From positions 1-64,000 of IMG/VR virus record IMGVR_UViG_3300021425_000008: a DNA stretch of 64,000 bases, one strand, 5' to 3'. The notes below the pieces were generated by a model. The model was not told where the DNA came from. It did no database searches and saw nothing but the letters and a program-made list of their open reading frames with translations. Below, piece by piece: positions 41,976 through 51,160 of this stretch; within the stretch, counting starts at the first letter, position 1; each line of letters opens with the position of its first letter. A program made the translations under genes and the position numbers. Source of the DNA: a virus.

Positions 41976-44378
41976 ATGAAGTCTGGAGCAACTGAAAGTT
42001 CATTTCATTATCTTTCACAATATTATGAGTTTCCTGAAGAGGTAGAAGTCTCACATCTACCAGAGGAACTTAAAAAGTCTAGTAAACCATACAAAGTCTT
42101 ATGGGCACATCATGCTTATGATCAACCTGCATTTCTAAATTTCAATCATGAGACGGTAACTCACATTGTGACACCATCTCACTGGGCAAAGGAACAATTG
42201 ATCAAGTTTCATAATGTTCCTAAGAATAAAATTACTGTAATTTCAAATGGTGTGAATGATATCTTCACCTATTCTGAAAACAAAACAAAGACTTTTATTC
42301 ATACTTCTATTCCTTACAAAGGTTTAGAACTGATGCCTTCTATTATACAGAGAATTCAACAGAAGCATCCTGATGCAAAGTTTAAAATCTTTTCATCAAT
42401 GTCACTGTATGGTCCTCTGAATGATCCTTATCTTGAATTGTATGAGGATCTGAAGAAACTTCCTAATGTAGAATACTCTGCGGCAGTAGACCAAGAAGAA
42501 CTTGTTTCTGCCTATCAAGAATCTGCTTTCTTCATTCATCCAAACATTTGGGAAGAGACCTTCTGTGTATCAATGGCAGAGGCAATGAAGTCTGGTGCCT
42601 ATCCAATCATTACAAACATTGGAGCACTACAAGAAGTTGCAGGAGAAAACTTTGCATCCGTTGTACCGATTGAGGGCAACCGCACAGCAAAAGGATATCA
42701 GGTTACAGAGAACTTCCTAAATACATTTGCAGAGGTTTGTTGTACTGCTCTAGATTATTTTGACAGGGACATAACATATTATAATCAAATCTCAAAATCA
42801 CTTTCCAATCATATTTCACAGAAGTGTGACTGGAAGAAAGTTGCAAACCAGTGGGAAAAACTCATCAATACTGTTTGTAATCCTAATGTATTTTTTAGGG
42901 AAAATAGTGTTGATAAGTCAATTTATGATGAAGTTTATATTCAAAATGTTTATGAAATTGAAAACCTGAATGAAGATGATGTCATTATTGATATTGGTGC
43001 TCACTGTGGATATTTTTCCAAACTTTGTTTAGATAAGGGAAGTAAAAATGTAATTTCCTATGAGGCAGATGAAAGTAATTACCAATGTTATTTGAAAAAT
43101 CTATCCAAATATCAAGGATGGAAATGTCATAATATTGCCGTTTGGAAAAAATCTTGTGATGAAGTTCCCTTTTATACCTATCCTCACAGTGAAAATACAG
43201 GATTAAATTCTTTCTACAAGAATCCTTATATGAATTCTTATGAGGAAACAAAGGTAAAAACAATTTCTTTGGATGATATTTTATCTTCATATGATAAAAT
43301 CAAAATTTTGAAGATTGATGCAGAAGGAAGTGAGTATGATATTCTTATGAATTCAACATCAATTCAAAAAATTGAAAGTATTGTTGGAGAATATCATAAT
43401 GATATGACTGACAAAACTATGAGTGATTTGAAAACATATTTGGAAACTCAAAACTTTGTCATATACAAAACAGTTAAATACAATGAAACAAGTGGTTTAT
43501 TTTTTGCAAAACACAAGTCTAAAATGAATGGAGAAACTATGACTATTGAAAATACTGCACTGACTTATCAACCCGTTTCGGCAGAACAAGCAGTAATGGA
43601 TGATGATTATCTTCGTAAGGCATTTGATAATGTCATGAAATGGGAAGAAAGTGATAAAGAACTCGCACAAGGCAGAACTAATTTCCAGTTGGAAAAGTTT
43701 GCTCTGCTTGAAACTCATACACTTCCTGTTGCCTTTGAGAACACTCTGAAGTCCCGTCGTCAGATGGCAGAAGGTTATATGTATAAACTCATTGAGATGA
43801 AAGAAAAAGTCCGTGAGTTTGAGTACAAGTGGAAAGACCAAGATCGCACACAACCAATCTTCTGGGAAGAATCTGGTCCTGGTGGCGGATCAAAGAAACT
43901 TTGTTGGTTTGACCTGGATGAACTGGCACTGACTCATTACCTGAAGTCTTGTGAGTTAGAAATTCGTGACCGTCTTTTCCAAATGGAGCATCTGGATAAG
44001 ATTCTTGCCAAACTTGTAGAAGAAAATGGTGGTAAACCAGTCAGTAGAGAGCAGTTCCTGGAAGGTGACGCTCTGTATTGGGAGCGTCGTTTTGCTGATC
44101 AGGCAATGGATGAAATGGTTGCTGCACAGACTGGTATTTCCATTGGCAATCTTCACAGTATGCGTCGTGCTTCTGCACCTTCCATTGTTGATAAGAGAAA
44201 TGAATTACCAGAAGGATATCTGCCATTGAATAAGATGCTTGAAAGTCCTCAAGGTAAGATGGAATTCTTGAATGATCTGCAGAAAAAAGTTCTCACTGGT
44301 ATTCAAGAAGTCACTGGTGAAAATCTGGGTATGATTACTGGAAGTACAGAGGAGCAAAAGAAACTGGAAGGTAACTGA
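41976..44378 (+). CDS. GT-B glycosyltransferase - FkbM methyltransferase fusion (800 aa)
   Basis: Three parts. Residues about 30-300 are a GT4-type glycosyltransferase (ITVISNGVNDIFT; ESAFFIHPNIWEETFCVSMA; EAMKSGAYPIITN). Residues about 315-510 are an FkbM methyltransferase with the SAM-binding VIIDIGAHCGYFSKLCLDKG and the later KILKIDAEGSEYDIL. Residues about 515-800 are a helical charged region with no recognised fold. An O-methylated glycan is a reasonable product. The C-terminal domain could tether the enzyme to its substrate or the virion. Starts 2 bp after the preceding stop. Confidence 0.85.
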   Translation: MKSGATESSFHYLSQYYEFPEEVEVSHLPEELKKSSKPYKVLWAHHAYDQPAFLNFNHETVTHIVTPSHWAKEQLIKFHNVPKNKITVISNGVNDIFTYSENKTKTFIHTSIPYKGLELMPSIIQRIQQKHPDAKFKIFSSMSLYGPLNDPYLELYEDLKKLPNVEYSAAVDQEELVSAYQESAFFIHPNIWEETFCVSMAEAMKSGAYPIITNIGALQEVAGENFASVVPIEGNRTAKGYQVTENFLNTFAEVCCTALDYFDRDITYYNQISKSLSNHISQKCDWKKVANQWEKLINTVCNPNVFFRENSVDKSIYDEVYIQNVYEIENLNEDDVIIDIGAHCGYFSKLCLDKGSKNVISYEADESNYQCYLKNLSKYQGWKCHNIAVWKKSCDEVPFYTYPHSENTGLNSFYKNPYMNSYEETKVKTISLDDILSSYDKIKILKIDAEGSEYDILMNSTSIQKIESIVGEYHNDMTDKTMSDLKTYLETQNFVIYKTVKYNETSGLFFAKHKSKMNGETMTIENTALTYQPVSAEQAVMDDDYLRKAFDNVMKWEESDKELAQGRTNFQLEKFALLETHTLPVAFENTLKSRRQMAEGYMYKLIEMKEKVREFEYKWKDQDRTQPIFWEESGPGGGSKKLCWFDLDELALTHYLKSCELEIRDRLFQMEHLDKILAKLVEENGGKPVSREQFLEGDALYWERRFADQAMDEMVAAQTGISIGNLHSMRRASAPSIVDKRNELPEGYLPLNKMLESPQGKMEFLNDLQKKVLTGIQEVTGENLGMITGSTEEQKKLEGN

Positions 44379-44911
44379 TGAACCAAAAGTTTATGATTAT
44401 TGATGACTTTTATGATATTGCACATCAGTATCATCAAAGTTTCTTTAGTAAACAGTGTATGATAACTGAAGAGACTACTCAAAAACTTTCTTATATTTTG
44501 AGTAGTCCTGTGGAAATTGTAGAAGCATTCAATGAAGTTACATTTGAGAATACTGCAAATCCAATTACTGCGAATACTGCTTGTGATTGGATTGCTGTGA
44601 TTTATCTTACAATGCCACCTGATTGTGTATCAAAGAAAGGACTGAGTTTTTACAGTCATAAGAAAACAGGACTTGATAGTTTTCCAAATGAATATGCCTG
44701 TCAAATCAATGGTTGGCAGAATATGGATGATATTGTCAAGTCCTTTGATGTAAGTGATAAGAATGAATGGGAAGAATATGCAAATGTGTTTGTAAAATAT
44801 AATCGTTGTGTGATTTTTCGTGCTGATTATTGGCATTCTTATGGTAATGGTTTTGGTAGTGAAATAAATAACTCAATGCTATACCAGAAGTTGCTGATAA
44901 AAAATGCCTAG
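44378..44911 (+). CDS. degenerate 2OG-oxygenase-like protein (177 aa)
   Basis: It aligns by eye with the protein at 48701: IIDDFYDIAHQ / VVDDFYSNPQE, CDWIAVIYLTMPPDCV / WEWGAVIYMSSPEDCV and YNRCVIFRADYWHSYG / YNRLVLFRTHLWHSHN. Where the paralogue has the metal ligands HVD, this one has TAN, so iron binding is probably lost, though the distal His remains. It may be an inactive partner or bind something else. It overlaps the methyltransferase gene by one base and adhesin B by 8 bp. Confidence 0.65.
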   Translation: MNQKFMIIDDFYDIAHQYHQSFFSKQCMITEETTQKLSYILSSPVEIVEAFNEVTFENTANPITANTACDWIAVIYLTMPPDCVSKKGLSFYSHKKTGLDSFPNEYACQINGWQNMDDIVKSFDVSDKNEWEEYANVFVKYNRCVIFRADYWHSYGNGFGSEINNSMLYQKLLIKNA

Positions 44912-47900
44912 TCCAAGAGGGATATTTCGACTTAAGCAAGTCTATGAGGATCAGTTAAGTGATAACTGGTCTGTTAAAACTGATGTATGGTTAAGTCCAA
45001 GTCCATTTTTTGGATCTTGGGATTATGGTTACTTTTTTGGTGGTGGTCCAGCATTTTATGGACAAACTTCTGCTGATCGTATTGATTTTTCTAATGATAC
45101 TGCTACTGCTACCCTAAAATCTGGAATTTTTGATACAAATAGTGGAACAAAGCAATGGGGTGCTGCAAGTAGTTCTACTGCATCTTATCTTGCCGGTGGT
45201 TATTTTCCAGCAAATACCGACATAAGAAAATTTAACTTTGCTAATGAAACTTCTTCAGTATTGACAACTGCATCACTAGCAACACCAGTTCCAGGATCTT
45301 ATTATGTTACTGGAACTGGAAACCAAAATTTTGGGTATTTTTCTAGTGGAGAAACTGCGACAACAATAGTAACTCGTGTTGATTATTCTAATGATACTTC
45401 AACAAGTGTAGGCAATCTTTCTTTTAGCAGCAGGAGGTCTACTGCAACTGGCAATCAGTCTTATGGATACTTTGGTGGTGGTCTTACAGTATCAACAGTA
45501 GACCGTATTGATTACTCCAATGACACTGCAACTGCATCACCAAAAGGACCATTAAGTGCTGCTAGAGGACAATTAGCAGCAACAGGTAATGCTTTTTATG
45601 GTTACTTTGGTGGTGGTGGTCCTACGTTATCAACAGTAGACCGTATAGATTATTCTAATGATACTGCTACGGCATCACCTAAGGGACCATTGAGTGTTGC
45701 CAGACGTAGTTTAGCAGCAACAGGTAATTCTTCTTATGGATACTTTGGTGGTGGCATTCCATCATCAATAGTAGACCGTATTGACTATTCTAATGACACT
45801 GCAACTGCATCTCCAAAAGGACCATTAAGTGTTGTTAGAGAAGACCCAGGTGCTGGAAGTGCTAAGGCAAACGGAATCACAGATCTGACATTATTGCCAG
45901 CATCAAGCGAGAGACCTAATGCAACACCACAAGGATATGATACTGGTTATTTTGGTGGTGGTGTTTCTCCTGGTGCATCATCAAGAGTAGACCGTATTGA
46001 TTATTCTAATGATACCGCAACAGCATCACCAAAAGGACCGTTAAGTGTTGCTAGATATAATTTAGCAGCAACAGGTAACCAAAACTTTGGTTACTTTGGT
46101 GGTGGTGATCTTTCAAAATCAACAGTAGACCGTATTGATTACTCCAACGATACTGCAACAGCATCACCAAAAGGACCATTGAGTGAAGCTAGACCCGACG
46201 TAGAAGCAACAGGTAATAGTAATTTTGGTTACTTTGGTGGTGGTTCTGGGTATCCTGCTCCTGCATATGCTACTTCTTTAATAGATCGTGTAGATTATTC
46301 TAATGATACTGCCACTGCATCACCAAAAGGTAATTTGAGTGTAATAAGACAAGGTGCTGGAGCAACAGGTACTCAATCTTTTGGTTACTTTGCGGGTGGA
46401 TTTAGTGGTCCTAGTGCAACATCAACAACAGATCGTGTTGATTATTCTAATGACACCGCAACAGCAGTGCTGAAAGGTAATTTAAGTAGTGCTAAAAATT
46501 CAACTGGAGCAACAGGAAACTCTTCTTTCGGTTACTTTGCTGGTGCTTCTTCTTATATTACAACAGTTGATCGTCTTGATTACTCTAGTGATACAACAGC
46601 AATGTCACCTAAGGGTTCACTAAGTACTGCTAGAGGAAGTATGGGAGCAACAGGAAGTGCTTCCTTTGGTTACTTTGCTGGTGGACAAACTACTGGTGGT
46701 CCCAGAATTTCAACAATAGATCGTGTAGACTATTCCAACGATACTGCAACAGCATCACCTAAGGGTTTACTTAATGCTAATGTGTCTGGTATGGGAGCAT
46801 CAAGTTCCAGAGCAAATGCAATACCACTCAAAGGACCTGGTGTTCTGTCCCAACCATTTAACCTTGCAACTGGTGCTGTAGAAACCTTTAATACTGGTTA
46901 CTTTGGTGGTGGTCAACCTTCTCCAAACTCAACAGTAGACCGTATTGATTACTCTAATGATACTGCTACTGCATCACCTAAAGGTCCATTAAGTTTTACT
47001 AGCAGAGACTTGTCAGCAACAGGTAATGCTAATTTTGGTTACTTTGGTGGTGGTTATACTCCTGCTCCATTCTCAACAGTGAGTCGTATAGATTACTTGA
47101 ATGATACAGCAACAGCAGTAGCAAAAGGACCATTGAGCACAACAAAACTTAGAACTGGAGCAACAGGTAATGCTTCATTTGGTTACTTTGGTGGTGGTCA
47201 AAATCCTGGTGGTAATCTATCAACTGTAGACCGTATTGATTATAGTAATGACACTGCAACAGCATCACCTAAAGGACCATTAAGTGATGCCAGGACAGCA
47301 CTGTCAGCAACGGGTAATCAGGATTTTGGTTACTTTGGTGGTGGGGAAAGTCCTGGTGATGTTTCAACAGTAGATCGTGTTGATTATTCTAATGATACTG
47401 CAACGGCAGTAGCAAAAGGACCACTGAGTGTTGCCTCATTAAGATTCGGAGCAACAGGTAATAGTTCTTTTGGTTACTTTGCCGGTGGATTTAGTCCTAC
47501 TATATCAACAGTAAGTAGAATTGACTATAGTAATGATACTGCAACAGCATCACCAAAAGGTCCATTAAGTGCTGCTAAAGGATATGCTGCTGCTACAGGA
47601 GATAGTTCTTTTGGATACTTTGCTGGTGGAGTTACACCTGCTATAATATCAACAATAGACCGTATTGATTATTCGAATGATACAGCAACGGCATCTCCTA
47701 AAGGGTCATTAAGTTCTACTAGGGGAAATCATGCAGCATCATCCGCAAGAGCAAACGGATTTGCCGCAGTCGGTCCAGCAGTAACAGCAAACTCACCAGT
47801 CCAAAACTTCCCAGTAACATTCTTTGGTTATTTTGGTGGTGGTTTTTCTCCTGCTACTGTATCAATAATAGACCGTATTAATTATACTAATGATACTGTA

Positions 47901-48680
47901 ACAGCCTCAGTAAGAGGATCATTAAGTGTTGGTAAGTATGGTGTAGCAGCAACAGGTAACAGTTCTTATGGTTACTTTGGTGGTGGTTTTCCTGGACCAT
48001 TATCAACAGTAGACCGTATAGATTACTCTAATGATACCGCAACAGCATCACCAAAAGGACCATTAAGTCTTGCTAGAAATTACTTAGCAGCAACAGGTAA
48101 TGGTTCTTTTGGTTACTTTGGTGGTGGTAGTCCAACATTATCAACAGTAGACCGTATTGATTACTCTAATGATACCGCAACAGCATCACCTAAGGGACCA
48201 TTGAGTTCTGCTAGAGAGTTTTTAGCAGCAACAGGTAATGCTTCTTTTGGTTACTTTGGTGGTGGTAGTCCTACAACATCAGTAGTAGACCGCATTGATT
48301 ACTCCAATGATACTGCAACAGCATCACCTAAAGGACCATTGAGTGTTGCTAGGGGATATACTGGAGCAACAGGTAATGGTTCTTTTGGTTACTTTGGTGG
48401 TGGTCTTCCTTCGGGAGCAACAGTAGACCGTATAGATTATTCTAATGACACAGCAACAGCATCACCTAAGGGTCCATTGAGTCTTGCTAGAAATGGTTTA
48501 GCAGCAACAGGTAATAGTTCCTTTGGTTATTTTGGTGGTGGTGGTCCTGGTCCAAGATCAACAGTAGATCGTATTGATTACTCTAACGATACAACAACAG
48601 CATCAGTAAAAAGTCCATTGAGTCTTGCTAGACAATACTTAGCAGCAACCTCAGCAGCAGCAAACGGATTGCCACAATAA
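44904..48680 (+). CDS. giant kelch-like repeat adhesin B (1258 aa, 24 repeats)
   Basis: Same architecture as adhesin A: anchor (NWSVKTDVWLSPSPFFGSWD), four blocks of six repeats separated by linkers, and the identical C-terminus LAATSAAANGLPQ. The first three repeats of block 1 are the most diverged (for example TASYLAGGYFPANTDIRKFN). The others are close to the consensus STVDRIDYSNDTATASPKG. Length differs from A by one residue. One repeat shares 108 identical bases with A, including its variable loop, evidence of recombination between the genes. An alternative receptor-binding subunit is likely. Confidence 0.75.
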   Translation: MPSPRGIFRLKQVYEDQLSDNWSVKTDVWLSPSPFFGSWDYGYFFGGGPAFYGQTSADRIDFSNDTATATLKSGIFDTNSGTKQWGAASSSTASYLAGGYFPANTDIRKFNFANETSSVLTTASLATPVPGSYYVTGTGNQNFGYFSSGETATTIVTRVDYSNDTSTSVGNLSFSSRRSTATGNQSYGYFGGGLTVSTVDRIDYSNDTATASPKGPLSAARGQLAATGNAFYGYFGGGGPTLSTVDRIDYSNDTATASPKGPLSVARRSLAATGNSSYGYFGGGIPSSIVDRIDYSNDTATASPKGPLSVVREDPGAGSAKANGITDLTLLPASSERPNATPQGYDTGYFGGGVSPGASSRVDRIDYSNDTATASPKGPLSVARYNLAATGNQNFGYFGGGDLSKSTVDRIDYSNDTATASPKGPLSEARPDVEATGNSNFGYFGGGSGYPAPAYATSLIDRVDYSNDTATASPKGNLSVIRQGAGATGTQSFGYFAGGFSGPSATSTTDRVDYSNDTATAVLKGNLSSAKNSTGATGNSSFGYFAGASSYITTVDRLDYSSDTTAMSPKGSLSTARGSMGATGSASFGYFAGGQTTGGPRISTIDRVDYSNDTATASPKGLLNANVSGMGASSSRANAIPLKGPGVLSQPFNLATGAVETFNTGYFGGGQPSPNSTVDRIDYSNDTATASPKGPLSFTSRDLSATGNANFGYFGGGYTPAPFSTVSRIDYLNDTATAVAKGPLSTTKLRTGATGNASFGYFGGGQNPGGNLSTVDRIDYSNDTATASPKGPLSDARTALSATGNQDFGYFGGGESPGDVSTVDRVDYSNDTATAVAKGPLSVASLRFGATGNSSFGYFAGGFSPTISTVSRIDYSNDTATASPKGPLSAAKGYAAATGDSSFGYFAGGVTPAIISTIDRIDYSNDTATASPKGSLSSTRGNHAASSARANGFAAVGPAVTANSPVQNFPVTFFGYFGGGFSPATVSIIDRINYTNDTVTASVRGSLSVGKYGVAATGNSSYGYFGGGFPGPLSTVDRIDYSNDTATASPKGPLSLARNYLAATGNGSFGYFGGGSPTLSTVDRIDYSNDTATASPKGPLSSAREFLAATGNASFGYFGGGSPTTSVVDRIDYSNDTATASPKGPLSVARGYTGATGNGSFGYFGGGLPSGATVDRIDYSNDTATASPKGPLSLARNGLAATGNSSFGYFGGGGPGPRSTVDRIDYSNDTTTASVKSPLSLARQYLAATSAAANGLPQ
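45020..48645 (+). repeat. 24 tandem coding repeats (about 140 bp) in adhesin B
   Basis: Block limits about 45020-45850, 45945-46795, 46895-47735 and 47825-48645. Units are built on the same DNA core as adhesin A. Confidence 0.9.
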
Positions 48681-48683
48681 ATA
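48677..48683 (+). promoter_or_regulatory. late promoter (ATAAATA) over the adhesin B stop codon
   Basis: Contains the TAA of adhesin B. A second ATAAATA lies at 48690-48696, too close to the ATG at 48701 to leave a usual leader. Confidence 0.55.
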
Positions 48684-48700
48684 CTTCAAATAAATATATT

Positions 48701-49318
48701 ATGAGACAAAACATCATTGTTGTGGATGACTTCTACTCAAATCCACAAGAAGTTAGAGAGTTTGCACTCAAGGCAGAATATCCAGAACCAACAGACGACT
48801 ATACATATCCAGGAAGAAACTCAGAAGATTCTTATTATTCTCAAGACATTCATAAGTCCTTTGAGAATATCATCAAAGAACCACTCATACCAGCAGATAA
48901 GAATGGATATTTTCGCATCTCATTAGAAACTGATACTCATAAACAGGATGTTCATGTAGATCCATCTTGGGAATGGGGTGCCGTAATTTATATGTCATCA
49001 CCAGAAGATTGTGTTGATGAAGGTGGCACATCATTCTGGAAACATAATACTCTTCAGTCAGAAAACATTCCAAAGACTGATGAAGAAGCACAGTTTTATG
49101 GATATCCAACTTATAAAGAATGTTGGTGGACGACAGTATATGGTGATGGACTTGACAGAAATAAATGGACTCGTTACTTTCTGTGCCCGATGAGGTATAA
49201 TAGACTAGTATTATTTCGCACTCATTTGTGGCACTCTCATAATTTTAACTTTGGAAATACATTAGAAAACGGTAGATTGGTTCAGTTATTTTTCTTCAAT
49301 CCAGTCAAGGAGTGGTAA
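48701..49318 (+). CDS. 2OG-Fe(II) oxygenase-like protein (DUF6445 type, 205 aa)
   Basis: The metal-binding motif DVHVDPSWEWGAVIYMSS keeps His and Asp. The distal part has MRYNRLVLFRTHLWHSHNFN, with the expected His, and ends in QLFFFNP. The N-terminal IIVVDDFYSNPQEVREFALK is characteristic of this family. It appears to be the catalytically intact relative of the protein at 44378. Substrate unknown; hydroxylation of adhesin B or a sugar is inferred from position. Confidence 0.7.
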   Translation: MRQNIIVVDDFYSNPQEVREFALKAEYPEPTDDYTYPGRNSEDSYYSQDIHKSFENIIKEPLIPADKNGYFRISLETDTHKQDVHVDPSWEWGAVIYMSSPEDCVDEGGTSFWKHNTLQSENIPKTDEEAQFYGYPTYKECWWTTVYGDGLDRNKWTRYFLCPMRYNRLVLFRTHLWHSHNFNFGNTLENGRLVQLFFFNPVKEW

Positions 49319-49869
49319 TGAAACATAAGGTTTATATTTCTGGCACTGGACGATGTGGAACAACATTTCTTGTGATTATTCTTTCCTATCTTGGTCTTGA
49401 TACTGGATACACAAAAGAAACATTCACCAATCACATCTATGAAAACTGCAATTCTGGATTGGATAAACAATGGGATGATACACCATATATTCTAAAGTCC
49501 CCAGCATTTCTTAATCAAATGGATAGACTTCTGAATTCATTCATTATTGATTATATGATTATTCCAGTAAGAAAGTTTGAGGATTCGGCAAAGTCCAGAG
49601 CATTTCATAATCAACAACCAGGAGGATTGTGGGAGGCAAAAAATTATGAAGAACAACTTTCATTTTTTTATAAAATATTTGAGAACTATAAGAAACTAGA
49701 AAAAGAACATCATATACCAACAATCTATCTGGATTTTGATACAATGATATCATCACCAGAGTATCTTTATGAAAATCTAAAACCAATTCTCAAAGAAACT
49801 ACACTAGAACAATTCACAGGAGCATTTGAGTTTGCAACAAATCATCAAAGGAGAAAGAAAAATGTATAG
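49318..49869 (+). CDS. sulfotransferase-like P-loop protein (183 aa)
   Basis: ATG 49318 (overlapping the previous TAA, with AAGGAG just upstream) gives the start KHKVYISGTGRCGTTFL, whose P-loop-like GTGRCGTTF matches the 5'-phosphosulfate loop of PAPS-dependent sulfotransferases. IIPVRKFEDSAKSRAFH fits the 3'-phosphate-binding Arg/Ser region, and IYLDFDTMISSPEYLYENLK fits the later conserved segment. At 183 residues it is short for the family. It might instead be a kinase-like P-loop protein. It overlaps the next gene by 8 bp. Confidence 0.65.
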   Translation: MKHKVYISGTGRCGTTFLVIILSYLGLDTGYTKETFTNHIYENCNSGLDKQWDDTPYILKSPAFLNQMDRLLNSFIIDYMIIPVRKFEDSAKSRAFHNQQPGGLWEAKNYEEQLSFFYKIFENYKKLEKEHHIPTIYLDFDTMISSPEYLYENLKPILKETTLEQFTGAFEFATNHQRRKKNV

Positions 49870-50344
49870 TGCATATTATGTTCCAAAGTTTCCAGTTTCT
49901 TATATCACACAAGATGGAAGAGACCTGTGGATCAATAATCCAAATCATATAAAACATCAGTGTGGATTATTGCAAGCGATATTAGAGCACATAGATAATA
50001 CAAATCATATTGATCCAGTTCGTATTGTTATTCCAGTAGAAGGTCAGGTTCAGGCAGGACCAGCAGGAGTGCAGAGATTATATGCACTGACATATTTAAA
50101 AGGTCATACGCATGTCCCTGCAATTGTATCAACTCAAAAATTGTATGATTGGTTTGGTGAAGGTGTAGTAGAAATTAAAGATAAAGATCAACTTAGGTCA
50201 TATCTTTCAATAGAACCTGTTGATTATGGTATTGACCCTGATGGAAAAGCACACTGGCATAATCAAAATCCAAATGAAAAACAAATGAGAGAAACCCTTA
50301 AAGTATCTGAGAAAACATTAAATAAAATTTTGAAGTGTATATGA
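49862..50344 (+). CDS. ParB/sulfiredoxin-fold-like protein (160 aa)
   Basis: ATG 49862 follows AAAGGAGAAAG. The core VRIVIPVEGQVQAGPAGVQR leads into LYALTYLKGHTHVPAIV, a pattern like the ParB N-terminal (Srx-like) fold, which binds or hydrolyses nucleotides. No DNA-binding helix-turn-helix is clear, though a helical C-terminus exists (SEKTLNKILK). Its place between two sulfotransferase-like genes suggests it serves the modification pathway, but I cannot say how. Confidence 0.5.
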   Translation: MYSAYYVPKFPVSYITQDGRDLWINNPNHIKHQCGLLQAILEHIDNTNHIDPVRIVIPVEGQVQAGPAGVQRLYALTYLKGHTHVPAIVSTQKLYDWFGEGVVEIKDKDQLRSYLSIEPVDYGIDPDGKAHWHNQNPNEKQMRETLKVSEKTLNKILKCI

Positions 50345-51159
50345 AAAAATATCATTTTATGGCAGGACTTCCACGATCAGGAAGCACCTTATTGAAAAGT
50401 TTGATTGACCAGAACCCAAACATTCATACAGAACCTGTGAGTTCTGTGATGGAACTGATGTATCATACTGAAGAATATTTTAAGCATTCAGAACAATACT
50501 TAGGATATCCAAAACCACAGAATGCTCATAAGATCATCAGTAGTTTTATAGAGAATTATTATTACGAAAGAGAAGAAGATATTATTATAGATCACTGCCG
50601 TGCTTGGCCCAATAATATTGAAAGAATCAAAACTTATATCACACCCAATCCAAAGATTATCTGTCCTGTAAGAGACATCGCAGAAATTCTCACATCTTTT
50701 ATTACAATGGTGCATCGTAATGACGACCAAGTTTCATTTATAGATCAACACCTGATTGAAAAAGGTGTCACTGTGGATGATGATAATCGTTGTCAGTATT
50801 TGATGAGTGATGATGGGATTATAGAGCAAGCACTGTGGGCACAAAGTCAGGCATTTATCAAGAATGATACAAGACACTTATTGATGGTTGAATATAATGA
50901 CTTAGTGAATACTCCTGATGAAACGATGAGAAGGATTTATGATTTCTTAGAGATGGATGATTACGATCATAACTTCAAGAATGTGGAAAATCATCATCGT
51001 GAAAATGATGACCAATGGTATCTCAAGGATATGCACTATGTGAGAAAAGAAGTGAAAAAGACTTCTAAGAAGCCAGAGGATGTTTTGTCTCCTTACATTC
51101 TAAATAAGTATAAGAAACTGGAATACTGGAAGTATCCCGATAGTCCTTATTTAATATAA
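50341..51159 (+). CDS. sulfotransferase (272 aa)
   Basis: ATG 50341 overlaps the upstream stop (ATGA). The PAPS-binding loop is MAGLPRSGSTLLKSLID (P-loop at about residues 8-16). PKIICPVRDIAEILTSFITM gives the 3'-phosphate-binding Arg...Ser element. The later LLMVEYNDLVNTPDETMRRI and FLEMDDYDHNF are also typical. It would move sulfate from PAPS to a hydroxyl or sugar. It immediately precedes the single-repeat adhesin. Confidence 0.85.
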   Translation: MKKYHFMAGLPRSGSTLLKSLIDQNPNIHTEPVSSVMELMYHTEEYFKHSEQYLGYPKPQNAHKIISSFIENYYYEREEDIIIDHCRAWPNNIERIKTYITPNPKIICPVRDIAEILTSFITMVHRNDDQVSFIDQHLIEKGVTVDDDNRCQYLMSDDGIIEQALWAQSQAFIKNDTRHLLMVEYNDLVNTPDETMRRIYDFLEMDDYDHNFKNVENHHRENDDQWYLKDMHYVRKEVKKTSKKPEDVLSPYILNKYKKLEYWKYPDSPYLI

Positions 51160-51160
51160 G

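Noticed and set aside
43497-43853. Minus-strand ORF within the glycosyltransferase fusion gene
   Set aside because: Shadow of the plus-strand gene with no recognisable features of its own.
37634-48645. Regular repeats with variable spacers resembling a CRISPR array
   Set aside because: The repeats are about 140 bp apart, stay in one open reading frame and translate to a consistent protein repeat; there are no cas genes or leader.
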